NCBI GenBank assembly: GCA_019637795.1
Contig: JAHBUY010000002.1
Span: 186,001 to 250,000, forward strand
DNA length: 64,000 bases
Reading direction: 5' to 3'
DNA from: a bacterium
GTDB lineage: Bacteria; Desulfobacterota; Binatia; HRBIN30; CADEER01
Below the pieces are notes generated by a model that saw nothing but the letters and a program-made list of their open reading frames with translations, was not told the DNA's origin and did not search any database. The translations under genes were made by a program, and so were the position numbers. Within the stretch, counting starts at the first letter, position 1. Each line of letters begins with the position of its first letter. Positions 43,539-55,038 of the stretch are shown in pieces.

Positions 43539-45470
43539 CTACGGCGCCGTCCAGTTGCCGGTGACGTCGCCGATCAGGACGCCGACGAAGGTCTGACTGC
43601 CGGCGCTGTCGACCAGCGGCTGGTAGGTGATCGCACCCATCCGGCACTGGCCGTTGCCGAGCTGCGGCTGCACCAGCGACTGGAATGGCGCCGGTCCGGG
43701 GAGCGGCTGGAACAGCCAGTCGGAGCCGCAGGTCTCGGCGGCCGGCAGCCGCGCTCGCGTGCCGACCTTGAGCTCGAGCACGCGCACCGCGTCGAGCGTG
43801 CTGCACGTGCCGTCCCCGGTGGTGTCGCAGGCGAGCATCTGGATCGGCCCGAAGGGACGCATGCCGGCGACGTGCTGGAGAATGTGGGCGGCATCGAGCG
43901 CCGAGAGCCCGTTGTTGATGTCGCCGGTCTTGCGCGGCGTCAGCGTCCAGTTGCCGCCGGGGAGCGGCGCGGCCGTGTAGTTGCCGGCGCTGTCCGTGGC
44001 GGCCATCACGGCGCCTGGTCCGGCGGCGGAGACGACGACGCCGGGAACGACCTTGCTGCCGAAGTAGTACGGCACCGAACCGCTGACGGTGAACGGGGTC
44101 GGCGTCGCGCCGGCAGTCGGCGTCGGGGTCGGTGGATTCAGCGCCCGCAGGCGATAGATGGCGCCGGCGCCGATCGAGGCGATGTAGATGGAGCCGTCGG
44201 GCGCGCGCTCGAGATCGCTGATGCCGCCGAACCCGGAGCCGAGGCGCACCAGGTCGCGCTCGCTGCTGCTGTCGGCCACCAGATCCGCGAGGCCGGCCAC
44301 GCCGCCGAGATCGAAGGCGGTGCGCGCCTGGTTGAGCGGCAGGCGGTAGAGCTGACCGTTGTTGAAGTCGGCGACCAGCGCCACGTGATCGTACGCCGGG
44401 CCCAGCGCGCCGCCGCTCGGAAAGACGATGCCGGTCACCGCCACGGGAGCCACCCAGGAGAAGGCGGGATCCGCGTAGGCGCTGGCGCCCCCCGGCATGG
44501 CGAACAGGCTGGCGATGCTGTTCGCGCTGCGCGCGGCGGGCCCCATGATCGGCCGCCAGCCGCTGTTGAAGCCCGGCACGACGCGATTGATCTCGTCGTA
44601 CGACGTCGGCCCGTTCTCCGTGTCCCACAGGTCGCCGGTGAACGGATCGATGGCGAGGCCGAAGCCGTTGCGCACCCCGTAGGCGTAGTAGCGGGCGACC
44701 GCCGTGCGGCAGGTCTCGCCGCCCGGGCAGCCACTGCCGCTTGGACAGGTCTGCGCGGTGGTGAGGCTGCAATACGGAACGAACGGATTGCCGGGCGCCG
44801 GGCTGCCGTCCTGCTGCACGCGCAGGATCACCGCCGTGTCGTCGGGCGGCGCGCCGCCGGGATTGTTCTCGAGCTGGCCGTTGCGGTTCAGGTCGCCGAT
44901 GACGACGAACAGCGGCCGCCCGTCGCCGATCAGCGGCGTCGGCGGCGGGCTCGCCAGGGGGCCGAGCAGCAGCGCGCCGCCATTGTGGTTCGGCCCGCTC
45001 AGCACCGGCAGATCGAGAATGAGCTGGCGGTTCTCCAGCCGACCGGCGGCGGCGTTCCAGGTGTAGCGGTAGACGCGATTGCCGAGCGGGGTGCCGCTGT
45101 CCGGCGAGCCGTCGCCGTCCGGGTCGGCCACCTCGGTGTAGTAGAGGAAGACGCGGGGTGGGTCCTCGCCGTTGATGGCGATGCCGAGCAGGCCGCGCTC
45201 GCTGTCGCTGTTGACGGCGACGTCGAGCACTGGCGTGCTCTGCAGCACGCCGCCGACGACCCGGCGCACGCGACCGGTGCTCTTCTCGAGGAAGAGGAAA
45301 TCGTCCGGCCCGAGGAAGGCGAGGTTGGTGGGCGTGTTGAGCTGGGTCAGCACCGTGTCGACGGTGAGCGAGAGATCGTTCACCGTCGGCGCCGCCGCGG
45401 CGGCCCCGGCCCACCACAGCGCGACCACCGCGCCCGCCACGCGCCCCCATGTGCCCATGACGCGGAGCAT
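43539..45470 (-). CDS. PQQ-dependent sugar dehydrogenase-like protein with C-terminal dockerin
   Basis: 643 aa. Signal peptide (MLRVMGTWGRVAGAVVALWW, cleavage after AAAAA). A six-bladed glucose/sorbosone dehydrogenase propeller fills about residues 28-435 (LTQLNTPTNLAFLG, ERGLLGIAINGEDP, DLWDTENGPTSYDEINRV, FNSGWRPIMGP). A TPTPTAG linker leads to a carboxypeptidase-regulatory-like segment and a type I dockerin-like pair (GDINNGLSALDAAHILQHVA and GDGTCSTLDAVRVLELKVG), then a 75-residue conserved-looking tail. It is predicted secreted, oxidising a sugar or alcohol with PQQ. ATG 45470 was chosen; ATG 45458 is the alternative. Confidence 0.85.
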   Translation of the reverse strand: MLRVMGTWGRVAGAVVALWWAGAAAAAPTVNDLSLTVDTVLTQLNTPTNLAFLGPDDFLFLEKSTGRVRRVVGGVLQSTPVLDVAVNSDSERGLLGIAINGEDPPRVFLYYTEVADPDGDGSPDSGTPLGNRVYRYTWNAAAGRLENRQLILDLPVLSGPNHNGGALLLGPLASPPPTPLIGDGRPLFVVIGDLNRNGQLENNPGGAPPDDTAVILRVQQDGSPAPGNPFVPYCSLTTAQTCPSGSGCPGGETCRTAVARYYAYGVRNGFGLAIDPFTGDLWDTENGPTSYDEINRVVPGFNSGWRPIMGPAARSANSIASLFAMPGGASAYADPAFSWVAPVAVTGIVFPSGGALGPAYDHVALVADFNNGQLYRLPLNQARTAFDLGGVAGLADLVADSSSERDLVRLGSGFGGISDLERAPDGSIYIASIGAGAIYRLRALNPPTPTPTAGATPTPFTVSGSVPYYFGSKVVPGVVVSAAGPGAVMAATDSAGNYTAAPLPGGNWTLTPRKTGDINNGLSALDAAHILQHVAGMRPFGPIQMLACDTTGDGTCSTLDAVRVLELKVGTRARLPAAETCGSDWLFQPLPGPAPFQSLVQPQLGNGQCRMGAITYQPLVDSAGSQTFVGVLIGDVTGNWTAP

Positions 45471-45579
45471 ACCCACGCCTCGGAGCACCGGGAAGCGGGA
45501 TTGCGCGCTCGCCGCGATTCTCCGGTCGACGCCCCGCGGCGAAGCTGCTACTTGCTGCGCCGTGGAGGAGGAGGCGCGG

Positions 45580-45861
45580 ATGACTCGACGCATCGCCGTG
45601 GTCATGCTGGCGGCGCTGGTGTTCGTCGCGACGCTGGCGGCGCCGCGGCGCGCCGCCGCCACCGACAACCTGGTGTACATCATCCCGGCCGCGATCGGCG
45701 GCGCGGTGGCGCTGGTCGCCATCATCGCCATCCTGGTGGTCGATCGCAGCGAGCCGGAGTACGAGCTGGTGCCGAACGCGCCGCGCCGGGCGCAGCGCGG
45801 CCTGCAGTTCGCCCCGTCCTGCGCGTTGACCGACCACGGACTGCCCCTGGCCTGCTGGTAG
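45580..45861 (+). CDS. Small membrane protein upstream of the RHS gene
   Basis: 93 aa, no family recognised. N-terminal signal sequence (MTRRIAVVMLAALVFVATLA), then a transmembrane helix in IGGAVALVAIIAILVVDRSE, an acidic YELV stretch, and a short tail ending SCALTDHGLPLACW with two Cys. Strong Shine-Dalgarno GGAGGAGGAGG about 5 bases before ATG 45580. Bases 45697-45772 recur almost identically at 54841-54916, on the far side of the giant RHS gene. Its proximity to the RHS gene may be functional or may mark a duplication. Confidence 0.72.
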   Translation: MTRRIAVVMLAALVFVATLAAPRRAAATDNLVYIIPAAIGGAVALVAIIAILVVDRSEPEYELVPNAPRRAQRGLQFAPSCALTDHGLPLACW

Positions 45862-46062
45862 GGGCGCCGGCCGGTCCGACCGGGGCCCGGGGCCCGCGGT
45901 CGCGCGCCGTATCACCGCCGGGCATCACGCCTTTGTCGGGCGCGGCGACGAGTCTCGGCGCGCAGACGAGCCGGTCGCGTGGCATGGGCGAGGCCGATGC
46001 CGCCGCGCCGTTTTGTCCTTGCCAATGCGACCTGCAGCATGGGACGCTATGTCGTGGCGATC

Positions 46063-49000
46063 ATGCGAGGCTCCCGCCCTGCGGGCTCCATCCACGGTCT
46101 CCGCGCCCTGATCCTCGCCGTCGCCCTGGCCGCGGCGCCGGGCACCCGTTTCGCGGCCGCGCAGAGCGCCTGCACGGGCGATTGCAACGGCAACGCTCAG
46201 GTGACGATCGACGAGCTCGTCCGCTCGGTCAACATCGCCCTCGGTCTCCTTCCGCTCGACGCCTGCCTGGCCGTCGACCGCAACCTGGACGACCAGGCGA
46301 CCATCAACGAGCTGATCACCGCCGTCAACTTCGCCCTTTTCGGCTGCCCCGCCGCGTTCACGCCCACCCCCACGCCGATGCCGCCCACCGCGACGCCGCT
46401 CGGCACGACGCTGCAGGTCGACGCCGGACCGGACGTGCTCATTCCGCTCGACGGCGCGGCAACGCTGACCGGGCGCGTGACCGGCGGCGGCGTCGCGAGC
46501 ACGCCCGCGACGCCGCAGGCGCACTGGAGCGTGGTGGACGGCCCCGGCACCGTCACCTTCGGCTCGCCAAACGCCCTCACCACCACGGCCCGCGCCTCGG
46601 CCGTCGGCTCGTACCGGGTGCGGCTCAGCGCCACGCTCGGCAGCGCGTCGGCGAGTGACGAGATGCTGCTGCACGTCGACCTCGCCGCCGCCAACCTGGC
46701 GCCGGTGCTCGATCCGATCGCCGACCAGACCATCGCCGCCGGCTCGGCACTCCGCCTCGCGCTGATCGGGCACGATCCCAATCCGTTCGACACGCTGGCG
46801 TACGGCCTCGTCTCCGGTCCCGACGGCGCGACAGTGGACCCGCAGGGCATTTTCGGCTTCGCGCCCCTCGCCGATCAGTTCGGCGCGCACGCGGTGACCG
46901 TCGCGGTCACCGATCCCGGCGGGCTCAGCGCTCGGCGCTCGTTCACCGTGCGCGTCGTACCGGGCAATCGCCCGCCGGCGTTCGGGCCGCTCCCCGATGC
47001 CGTCACGCGGTCGATGACACCGTTCGCGCGCCTGCTCACCGCGACCGATCCCGACGGCGACGCGCTCCGGTTCGCGCTGCTGTCCGGCCCGGAGGGCATG
47101 ACGCTCGACGGCGCGCAGCTGGCGTGGACGCCCGGCGCCGGTCAGGTCGGCGCCTTCGTCGTCCGCGTGCAGGTCGTGGACGCCGCCGGCGCGTCGGCGC
47201 TGGGCGAGTTCCGCGCCGTCGTTCCGCCGCCGGCGGCTCCGCAGGCGAGCAACGACCGCTACGAGGTGCAACTCGGCCGCACGCTCACCGTGCCCGCGGC
47301 CGGCGTGCTCGCCAACGACGTCAGCATCGACGCAGGCCCCCTCACCGCGCGGCGGCTCACCCCGGCCGACAAGGGCGCGGTCACGGCGTTCGCGGCGGAC
47401 GGATCCTTCACCTATCAGGCGCCGCCGGCGCTGCCGCCACCGCCGCCGCTCGACGCCACCGTCAAGTACCAGCTGTACTACGGCAACTCGGTCATCATCG
47501 GCTGGTACCCGCCGCTGGTTGCCGATGTCGACGGCGACGGCAAGCCGGAGATCATCTTCTGGCGCGGCGACACCATCACCGTGGTGCACGGCGACACCGG
47601 CGAGGAGCTGTTCAGCGCCAACAGCCTGCCGGCGCCCTATGACGGCTGCGCCATGTACGGACGCGGCGCCGATACCTTCGCGGCCGCCGACATCGACGAC
47701 GACGGCGCCGTCGAGATCGTCATGAGCGCCCAGTGCGCGGCCGACAACGCGAATTACATCTACGTTGCCGGCAATGCGGCGCGGCTCGTCGCGCTCGCCT
47801 ACGATCCGGCGGCGCCGCAGCGCGTCCGCGTGAAGTGGCTCTCCGATCCCCTCTCCCCGCGCATCCCGTACACCGAGGGCGACGGCCATCTCTTCGTGCC
47901 CTTCGGCGGCCAAGCGGCATCCGCAGCGATCACCGTCGCCCGCCTGCGGCCCACCGAGCCACCCACCGTGCTGCTCGGCAAGAGCTACAGCAGCGGGCCC
48001 GGCCCGCGCAGCTACTGTGGCCAGGTACTGCCCGGAAAACTCGATCCCCACTGCCGCATCGTCTTCGCCGTCGACGGCGCCACCGGTGCGCTCAAGACGC
48101 CGTACTACGCCGCGCCCGAGGACCCGAACAGCGTCGGACCGTACGGCGATCAGGTGTACGGCGGTCCGAGCGCAGCCAGCGTCGCGGACGTCAACGACGA
48201 CGGGCAACTCGACGTCCTCTTCCAGGGCACGTTGTGGAACGCCGACGGCACCGTCCAGCGCCAGTTCGACGGCACGCCGTCCACCTCCTCGGGCACCGCG
48301 GATTCCCTGCTGGTCGATCTCGACGGCGACGCCGCGATGGAGATCGTCACCCTCGACGCCGCCAACTACCGCCGCAACGGCATCCTGCGCGCCTGGAAGG
48401 CCGACGGCCGCCTGCTGTGGAAGCTGACCCTGCCCACGGACGGGGTGTACACGCGCCTGAGTGCCGCCGACGTGGACCGCAGTGGCCGGCCGACGATCCT
48501 GTTCGCCATCCGCACCACCATGTACGCGGTCGACCAGGACGGCCAGTTCAAGTGGGTGCGCACGTTCCCCTACGACGGGAGCGGCTTCCACTCCCTGGTG
48601 AGCGGCAACGGCACCGGCTTCCCGGTCTACGATCTCAACGGCGACGGCATCGTCGACATCGTCGTGCAGTTCACCAAGAGCACCATCCTCTTCCTGCGCG
48701 GCGACACCGCCGAGACCCAGGCGTCGTGGACCTATCCGGGTGGCGACGAGCGGGGAACGCAGAACGCACAGGCGCCGGTGATCGCCGATCTCGACGGCAC
48801 CGGCGAGGCCAGCCTGATCTGGTACCACGACGTCAATTTGAACGATCACTCCTTTCTGCAGGTGCTGAAGGGCGCCAGCGCCCCGTGGCGCGCCGCGCCG
48901 ACCCATCTCAACCAGCGCGCCTACTGGGGCACGAACTTCAACCCCGACGGCAGCGTGCCGCGCACCTACCCGCGCCACACCGCCGCCCCGAGCACCAACG

Positions 49001-52000
49001 TGTACCTGCAGCAGCCGCCGGCGCCCTACGCGCTGGAGCCGCGGCTGCGCACGCAGGCGCAGTTCACGTACGCGGCGCGCAGCGGCGAACGCGAGTCGGC
49101 GCCGGCGCGTGTGACCATCGACATCCTACCCGAGAACCGGCCGCCGACGCTCACCGCGCTGCCGCCGGATACGCTGCCGATCGGCGACTACCGCAACCAG
49201 CTCTACACGTTCCAGCTCGCCGGCACCGATCCCGATCCCGGTGACGTGCTCACCTTCGGTCCCACCGACGAGCAGGGCTGCGGTTTCGAGGGGCGCGTGA
49301 ACATCTCGCCGCAGGGTCTGTTCACCTACTGGGGCCGCTCCGGGGGCGAGGAGTACTGCTTCTTCCGCGCCACGCTGTCCGACGACAAGGGTGCCACGGT
49401 GACGGCGCCCATCGTCATCTTCTTCACCGACCAGCAGCGGCTCGTGCCGGATGTGGTCGGCCTGGAGCGCAGCGCCGCCCTGGACGAAATCCTGCGGCTC
49501 GACCTCGCCGTCGGGCCGCCGATCGCCGTCGCCTCACGCGTTCCGGCGGGCCAGGTGCTGACGCAGCATCCCGCCGCCGGCAGCGAGGTGCGCCGCGGCA
49601 CGCGGGTACAGCTCACCGTCTCGCTCGGTCCGGGCCCCGCCGACACCGATGCCGACGGCGACGGCTTCACGCCCAATCAGGGCGACTGCGACGACGCCGA
49701 TCCAGCCATCAACCCGGGCGCCGCCGAGATCCCGAACAACGGTATCGACGAGAACTGCGACGGCTCCGAGCGCGTCGTCCGCGAGGTGCGCGTCTCGCCC
49801 GGGCGCGCCCTGCGCGTCACCGGCGAAACCATCCCCTTCGTCGCCACCGCGCGGTACGACGACGGCGCCAGCGCCGTCGTCGCCGCCCACTGGAGCTCGA
49901 CGGCCGCCACCGTCGCCAGCATCGACGGCGCCGGGGTGGCCCGGGCGCTGAACGTCGGCACGACCGACATCCGCGCCGTCTTCGGCGGCGCGGAAGGTCA
50001 CGCCGAGGTCCGTGTCGCCGCCCGCAACGCCGGCGACCAGGACCTGCCGACGGCGGCGATCACGACGCCTCCCGACGGCGCCACGATCACGGGCCTGACG
50101 CAGGTCACCGGCACCGCCACCGACCGCAGCTTCCTGCGCTACGAGCTGGCGCTGGCGCGCGCCGGCGAGTCGGAGTTCACGCTGGTCGGCGAGGGCTCCG
50201 CGCCGGTGGTCGATGGCGTGCTCGGCACCCTCGATCCGACGCTGCTGCCGAACGAACACTACACGCTGCGGCTCACCGTGTTCGACCGCAACGGCAACAG
50301 CGAGGCCGTCGAGTCCGCATTCCTCGTCGAGGGCGGCGCCAAGGTCGGCAACTTCACCCTGCGCTACGAGGATCTCACCGTGCCGGTCTCCGGCATCCCC
50401 GTGCAGGTGGTGCGCACCTACGACAGCCGCGACAAGCGCGGGGGCGACTTCGGCATCGGCTGGCATCTCGACGTCCAGACCGTGCGCGCCACCGCCGCGC
50501 GGGTGCTCGGTCGCGGCTGGAGCGTGCAGCGCCCGGGGTTGGGCTTCGTGCTCGTGCCCGGGGGCGATCACGTTGTCAGCGTCACGCTGCCCGGCGGCAG
50601 GATCGAGAGCTTCGAGATGCAGCTCTCGCCGAGCTCGTCGCTGTTCGTGCCGCTCACCCGGCTGCAGGCGACCTTCACGCCGCGGCCGGGCAGCCGGGGC
50701 GCGCTGGAAAGCCTGGACAACAACAGCCTGCTGATCGCCGATCCGCAGCCCGGCCCGGTGACGCTGCTCGACGACGAGACGCTCAACGAGTACCACCCGG
50801 ACCGCTTCCGCTACACCGCGCCGGACGGCACGCAGTACGTCGTGAGCCGCAGCCGCGGCGGTGAGCGCGTACGCGATCCGCAGGGCAACGAGGTCACCGT
50901 CGGACCGAACGGCATCAGTCATTCGGCGGGCCCGAGCGTCCAGTTCACGCGCGACGCGCAGGGGCGCATCACCGCGGTGACCGATCCCAGGGGCATGGTG
51001 CAGCGGTACGCGTACTCGCCCGCGGGCGACCTGATCTCGCATACCGACGCGAACGGTCACATCACCGAGTTCGTCTACAACGCCACCCATGACGTCGTGC
51101 GCATCGTCGACCCGCTGGGGCGGGCGACGGCGCGCGCCGAGTACGACGACGACGGACGGCTGATCGCGCTGACCGATGCCGCGGGGCAGCGCACGACCTA
51201 TGAGCACGACGTCGTCGGCCGCCAGGAGGTGGTGCGCGATGCCCTCGGCCGCGTCACCGTCAGCGAGTACGACGAGCGCGGCAACGTGCTGGCGGTGACC
51301 GATCCGCTCGGCGCCCGCACGACCTTCACCTACGACGGGCGCGGCAACCAACTGACCAGCACCGACCCGCTGGGCGCCGTCACCACCTTCACCTACGACG
51401 GCGACGATCACCTGCTGACGGTCGTCGATCCGCTCGGGCACATGACGGCGTTCACCCGCGACGGCGCCGGCCGGCCGCTGACGGTCACGGATCCGCGCGG
51501 CGGCATCACCACCAATCGCTACGACGGTTCCGGCAATCTGGTCGAGGTCGTGAACGCGGCAGGCCAGACACTGTCGCTCGGCCGCGACGGCGCCGGCAAC
51601 GTCACCTCCCTGACGGACGCCGCTGGGACCACCACCAACACGTACGATGGCGCCGGGCGGCGCACGCAACTCGTCGATCAGCTCGGCCTCGTCACCAGTA
51701 TGCAGTACGACGCCAACGGCAATCTGATCGGGCAGCAACAGAGCCGGCCGGGCGCCGACTGGACGCTGACGTACGACGCCGCCAACCGTCCCGTCCGCCG
51801 CACCTTCGCGGGCAGGACGCGCGAGCTGGGTTACGACGCCGCCGGACAGCTCGCGACCGCCGTCACCGCAACGGGCGAGGAGGTCGCGCTGAGGTCCGAC
51901 CCCGCCGGACGACTGGCGGCGATCGAGAGCCCGGCCCGCGGCACGCTGCTGCGCCAGACCTACGACGCCGTCGGCAACCGCATCGGCGTCGTCGACGGGC

Positions 52001-54798
52001 TCGGCAACGAGACCCGCCATACCTACGACGCGGCCGATCGCCTCGTGCAGACGCGCCGTCCGGACGGCACCATTCAGCGGCGCGAGTACGACGCCGCGGG
52101 ACGGGTGACGCGGGTGGTGGACGCGCGCGGCAACGCGACGACGTACGCCTACGATCTCGCCGGCCAGCTCGTCACCCAGACCGACGCCCTCGGCGGGCAG
52201 CGGCATTTCGAGTACGACGCCAACGGCAATCAGATCGCCGAGACCGATCCCCTGGGGCGTACCACGCGCTTCGCCTACGACGCGCTCGATCGGCTGGTGG
52301 AGACGACCTACGCCGACGGCACGACGGCGACGCGCGCCTACGACGCGGCCGGCAACGTCACGACCGTCACCGACGCCGCCGGCAGGCAGACCCGCTACAC
52401 CTACGACGCCGCCGGCCATCTGCTCACCACCACCGACCCGCTCGGCAACCTGATCCGCTACGAGTACGCCGCGGGCGGCCAGCGGACCGCGATCGTCGAC
52501 GCGAAAGGCCATCGGACGCAGCTCGCCTACGACGACGCCGGCCGGCTGAACCGGGTCACGTATCCCGACGGCGACATGACGACCACCGCGTATGACGACG
52601 TCGGCAACGTCCGCTCGCGCACCAATGGTGCCGGGCAGACGGTGCAGTACCAGTACGACGACGCGGGATGGCTGCGCGGCGCCGTCCTGCCCGGCGGCGC
52701 GACCGAGAGCTACGACTACACGCCGGACCAACGCCTGCGCACCGTGACCGACGGGCGCGGCACCACGCGCTACGACTACGAGCCGCTGACCCGCCGGCTG
52801 GCGCGCGTCACCGAGCCCGACGGCCGCTACGTGCGCTACGCCTACGACGCCGTGGGCAACCGCACGCTGGTGGCGCACGGCGGCCCGACCATCAGCGAGG
52901 CCATCACCCGCTACGCCTACGATGCGCTGAACCGGATCGCCGAGATCACCGATCCCGCCGGCGGCAAGACGGTGCACGCCTACGACGCCGTCGGCAACCT
53001 GATCCGTGTCACCCGGCCGAACAACGTCGTCACCGACCTCGCGTACGACGAGCTCAACCGCATCACCGCCATCACCGACCGCAGGGGCGGCGCCGTCGTG
53101 GCGAGCGAGCGCTACGTCCTCGACGAGCTCGGCAACCGCATCGGCGTCGAGCGCGAGGACGGGAGCCGGATCGAGTACACCTACGACGCGCTCTCGCGCG
53201 TCACCCGCGAGCGTCGTCTCGCTCCCGGGGCGGTGCTGACGGTCGATCTCGTCTACGGCTACGACGCCGCCGGCAATCTCGTCACCGCCGGGCCGGCGGG
53301 AGCACCGGCCAGCTTGGCGTACAACGCCAACGATCAACTCACCTCGGGCGGCGGCGTGACCTACACGTACGACGGCGCCGGGCGGCGCGTACGCGAGGCC
53401 TGGACGGACATGGGGATGCCGCGCGTCGTCACCTACGAGTGGGACGCGCGCGACCGACTCACCGCGTTCCGCGCCACCACCGGCGCCACCACGACCTACG
53501 CCTACGACGGCGACGGCACGCGCGTCGCCAAGGGCGGGGCGGGCGGCGCGATCGAGTATCTGGTCGACCGCCACAACGCCACCGGCTACTCGCAGATCGT
53601 GCGCCAGCGCGGCGGGTCGGTCGATCGCAGCTTCGTCTACGGCACGCGCCTGCTGGAGACCTTCGACGGCGGTACGCCGCGCTACCGGCTCTTCAACCAC
53701 ATCGGTTCGACGCGCTTCGACACCGCGCCCGACGGCACGATCGCGGACGCCTTCGACTACGATGCGTACGGCAATGCGTTGGGCGGCGCCGACCCGACCG
53801 GCGGGCCGCACCGATTCGCCGGCGAGGAGCTCGATGCCGAGTCCGGCCTCACCTATCTGCGAGCGCGCTACTACGATGCGGCGACGGGCGCCTTCCTCTC
53901 GCGGGATCCTCAGCCGGGCGGCGACGGCGACGCGCTGTCGCAGCACCGCTATCTGTATGCCGCCGGCAACCCGGTGAACCGCACCGATCCCTCCGGCCGC
54001 TTCACGCTGCCCGAGGCGTTGGTGTCGTCGTATCAGCGCCTGCAGGCGGCCGGACAGAACGTGCTACGGGCCCGACGCGGTCTCAGCCAGGCAAAGGACG
54101 TCACGGCGACGACGATGCGCACGCTCGGCGGCGTGCTGGCCATCGACGCCATCCTCGAGGCGATGACCAACAACCGCCGCGTCGAGCGCTGGTTTGGCGG
54201 CGGCGCCGCGGCGAATGTGTATCAGCTCGATGAACTCGGCAGCGCCGCGACCGGCGCCGTCGAGATCATCGCCGCCGTCGCACTGGGGCGTGCCGCCATC
54301 GACATGCTCAACGGCCGCGAGATCGTCTTCACCATTCAGGGCTTCGGCCTGGTCGCCAGCGGCAGCCCCGGCGACCTCGCGCAGGTGACGCGCAACGAAG
54401 GCTATTCGGCGCACTGCGAGAACCGGGTCACGGCCCGCGCCTTCGCGGTGCGGCCGGTGCGGCCCGGGGGGTCGTGGGGCATCCATCTCTGCGCCTCGTT
54501 CTTCGGACAGACCCCCATGCCCACGGCCGAGAACCTGACGGCGCAGGGGCGTGCCTCCATGCCCGGCCTGCTGGTGCACGAGTTCATGCACGTCATCTCC
54601 AACGAGCGGATCGGCGACCGCACCTACCAGTGCGCGCTGACCTACCAGGACGCGGCGGGCAGATCGCGGGCCGGGGTGGAAGCGAGCGCGCTCGTGCCGG
54701 GTGCCAATCTGTTCGTCGCCGACGCCTACCGGTGCTGGGTCGAGGACGCGGCGGTCGGCGCGCCGAACCCCAACACGCCGAACCCCTGGGCTCCCTGA
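46063..54798 (+). CDS. Giant RHS/YD-repeat protein with metalloprotease-like C-terminal tip
   Basis: 2,911 aa, exported ([20 protein letters not shown]). Order of parts: a CTGDCNGN double EF-hand module (residues 34-95), TPTPTP linker, PKD/cadherin-like Ig domains to about 470, an FG-GAP/VCBS-like propeller (47.5-49.0 kb; [27 protein letters not shown]), a PASTA domain ([20 protein letters not shown]), a MopE-type metal-binding motif ([19 protein letters not shown]), a BIG2-like domain, more than 20 YD repeats (50.9-53.8 kb), and the RHS core ([22 protein letters not shown]). A 265-residue tip carries [13 protein letters not shown] 46063 opens the signal peptide; ATG 46039 is an in-frame alternative. 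Probably a surface or secreted polymorphic toxin-like protein. Confidence 0.9.
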   Translation: MRGSRPAGSIHGLRALILAVALAAAPGTRFAAAQSACTGDCNGNAQVTIDELVRSVNIALGLLPLDACLAVDRNLDDQATINELITAVNFALFGCPAAFTPTPTPMPPTATPLGTTLQVDAGPDVLIPLDGAATLTGRVTGGGVASTPATPQAHWSVVDGPGTVTFGSPNALTTTARASAVGSYRVRLSATLGSASASDEMLLHVDLAAANLAPVLDPIADQTIAAGSALRLALIGHDPNPFDTLAYGLVSGPDGATVDPQGIFGFAPLADQFGAHAVTVAVTDPGGLSARRSFTVRVVPGNRPPAFGPLPDAVTRSMTPFARLLTATDPDGDALRFALLSGPEGMTLDGAQLAWTPGAGQVGAFVVRVQVVDAAGASALGEFRAVVPPPAAPQASNDRYEVQLGRTLTVPAAGVLANDVSIDAGPLTARRLTPADKGAVTAFAADGSFTYQAPPALPPPPPLDATVKYQLYYGNSVIIGWYPPLVADVDGDGKPEIIFWRGDTITVVHGDTGEELFSANSLPAPYDGCAMYGRGADTFAAADIDDDGAVEIVMSAQCAADNANYIYVAGNAARLVALAYDPAAPQRVRVKWLSDPLSPRIPYTEGDGHLFVPFGGQAASAAITVARLRPTEPPTVLLGKSYSSGPGPRSYCGQVLPGKLDPHCRIVFAVDGATGALKTPYYAAPEDPNSVGPYGDQVYGGPSAASVADVNDDGQLDVLFQGTLWNADGTVQRQFDGTPSTSSGTADSLLVDLDGDAAMEIVTLDAANYRRNGILRAWKADGRLLWKLTLPTDGVYTRLSAADVDRSGRPTILFAIRTTMYAVDQDGQFKWVRTFPYDGSGFHSLVSGNGTGFPVYDLNGDGIVDIVVQFTKSTILFLRGDTAETQASWTYPGGDERGTQNAQAPVIADLDGTGEASLIWYHDVNLNDHSFLQVLKGASAPWRAAPTHLNQRAYWGTNFNPDGSVPRTYPRHTAAPSTNVYLQQPPAPYALEPRLRTQAQFTYAARSGERESAPARVTIDILPENRPPTLTALPPDTLPIGDYRNQLYTFQLAGTDPDPGDVLTFGPTDEQGCGFEGRVNISPQGLFTYWGRSGGEEYCFFRATLSDDKGATVTAPIVIFFTDQQRLVPDVVGLERSAALDEILRLDLAVGPPIAVASRVPAGQVLTQHPAAGSEVRRGTRVQLTVSLGPGPADTDADGDGFTPNQGDCDDADPAINPGAAEIPNNGIDENCDGSERVVREVRVSPGRALRVTGETIPFVATARYDDGASAVVAAHWSSTAATVASIDGAGVARALNVGTTDIRAVFGGAEGHAEVRVAARNAGDQDLPTAAITTPPDGATITGLTQVTGTATDRSFLRYELALARAGESEFTLVGEGSAPVVDGVLGTLDPTLLPNEHYTLRLTVFDRNGNSEAVESAFLVEGGAKVGNFTLRYEDLTVPVSGIPVQVVRTYDSRDKRGGDFGIGWHLDVQTVRATAARVLGRGWSVQRPGLGFVLVPGGDHVVSVTLPGGRIESFEMQLSPSSSLFVPLTRLQATFTPRPGSRGALESLDNNSLLIADPQPGPVTLLDDETLNEYHPDRFRYTAPDGTQYVVSRSRGGERVRDPQGNEVTVGPNGISHSAGPSVQFTRDAQGRITAVTDPRGMVQRYAYSPAGDLISHTDANGHITEFVYNATHDVVRIVDPLGRATARAEYDDDGRLIALTDAAGQRTTYEHDVVGRQEVVRDALGRVTVSEYDERGNVLAVTDPLGARTTFTYDGRGNQLTSTDPLGAVTTFTYDGDDHLLTVVDPLGHMTAFTRDGAGRPLTVTDPRGGITTNRYDGSGNLVEVVNAAGQTLSLGRDGAGNVTSLTDAAGTTTNTYDGAGRRTQLVDQLGLVTSMQYDANGNLIGQQQSRPGADWTLTYDAANRPVRRTFAGRTRELGYDAAGQLATAVTATGEEVALRSDPAGRLAAIESPARGTLLRQTYDAVGNRIGVVDGLGNETRHTYDAADRLVQTRRPDGTIQRREYDAAGRVTRVVDARGNATTYAYDLAGQLVTQTDALGGQRHFEYDANGNQIAETDPLGRTTRFAYDALDRLVETTYADGTTATRAYDAAGNVTTVTDAAGRQTRYTYDAAGHLLTTTDPLGNLIRYEYAAGGQRTAIVDAKGHRTQLAYDDAGRLNRVTYPDGDMTTTAYDDVGNVRSRTNGAGQTVQYQYDDAGWLRGAVLPGGATESYDYTPDQRLRTVTDGRGTTRYDYEPLTRRLARVTEPDGRYVRYAYDAVGNRTLVAHGGPTISEAITRYAYDALNRIAEITDPAGGKTVHAYDAVGNLIRVTRPNNVVTDLAYDELNRITAITDRRGGAVVASERYVLDELGNRIGVEREDGSRIEYTYDALSRVTRERRLAPGAVLTVDLVYGYDAAGNLVTAGPAGAPASLAYNANDQLTSGGGVTYTYDGAGRRVREAWTDMGMPRVVTYEWDARDRLTAFRATTGATTTYAYDGDGTRVAKGGAGGAIEYLVDRHNATGYSQIVRQRGGSVDRSFVYGTRLLETFDGGTPRYRLFNHIGSTRFDTAPDGTIADAFDYDAYGNALGGADPTGGPHRFAGEELDAESGLTYLRARYYDAATGAFLSRDPQPGGDGDALSQHRYLYAAGNPVNRTDPSGRFTLPEALVSSYQRLQAAGQNVLRARRGLSQAKDVTATTMRTLGGVLAIDAILEAMTNNRRVERWFGGGAAANVYQLDELGSAATGAVEIIAAVALGRAAIDMLNGREIVFTIQGFGLVASGSPGDLAQVTRNEGYSAHCENRVTARAFAVRPVRPGGSWGIHLCASFFGQTPMPTAENLTAQGRASMPGLLVHEFMHVISNERIGDRTYQCALTYQDAAGRSRAGVEASALVPGANLFVADAYRCWVEDAAVGAPNPNTPNPWAP
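54001..54795 (+). other. Tip domain of the RHS protein: HExxH metalloprotease (M35-like)
   Basis: Region after the RHS core, where RHS proteins carry their variable effector domain. It contains HEFMH (His2839, Glu2840, His2843), IGDRTYQ nine residues later with Asp2852 as candidate third zinc ligand, and [14 protein letters not shown] near the end. This order resembles the deuterolysin/aspzincin (M35, lysine-specific metallo-endopeptidase) group. Cys pairs (SAHCENR, IHLCAS, YQCAL, YRCW) suggest extracytoplasmic folding. Protease assignment is motif-based. Confidence 0.6.
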
Positions 54799-54840
54799 GG
54801 CGGCGCACGGGCCGCAGCGGCTCGCCAGCCGGCCGCGTCC

Positions 54841-55011
54841 GGCGGCGTGGTGGCGCTGGTCGCCATCATCGCCATCCTGGTGGTCGATCGCAGCGAGCCG
54901 GAGTACGAGTTGGTGCAGACCCGCCTGCCCAACACCGTGCCGCCGGGCGGCATCCACTGCGCGCCGGCGTGCGCGCCGGATCCCCAGGGGCTGCCGCTGC
55001 TCTGCTGGTGA
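54841..55011 (+). pseudogene. 5'-truncated copy of the small membrane protein gene
   Basis: The encoded segment VVALVAIIAILVVDRSEPEY followed by ELVQ, with a tail ending PDPQGLPLLCW, is the second half of the protein at 45580-45861, but the signal-peptide half is missing. The first 76 bases differ from 45697-45772 at only two positions. A GTG at 54847 could start a 54-residue membrane peptide. The reading frame is the same as that of the RHS gene, whose TGA (54796-54798) lies 42 bases upstream, so readthrough would attach this helix to the RHS tip. Confidence 0.65.
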
Positions 55012-55038
55012 GCGCCGCGCCGGCGGGGCGCGGCCCGC

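Noticed and set aside
45925..48978. 1,017-codon minus-strand frame opposite the 5' part of the RHS gene
   Set aside because: Shadow frame without recognisable domains; the plus strand has signal peptide and module structure.
50900..53800. Regularly repeated short sequences considered as a CRISPR or tandem array
   Set aside because: They are codon-level repeats of the YDxxG motif with variable spacing inside one continuous coding frame.
49534..53946. 1,470-codon minus-strand frame inside the RHS gene
   Set aside because: Antisense of the YD repeats; the apparent GV/GD repetition mirrors repeated RHS codons.
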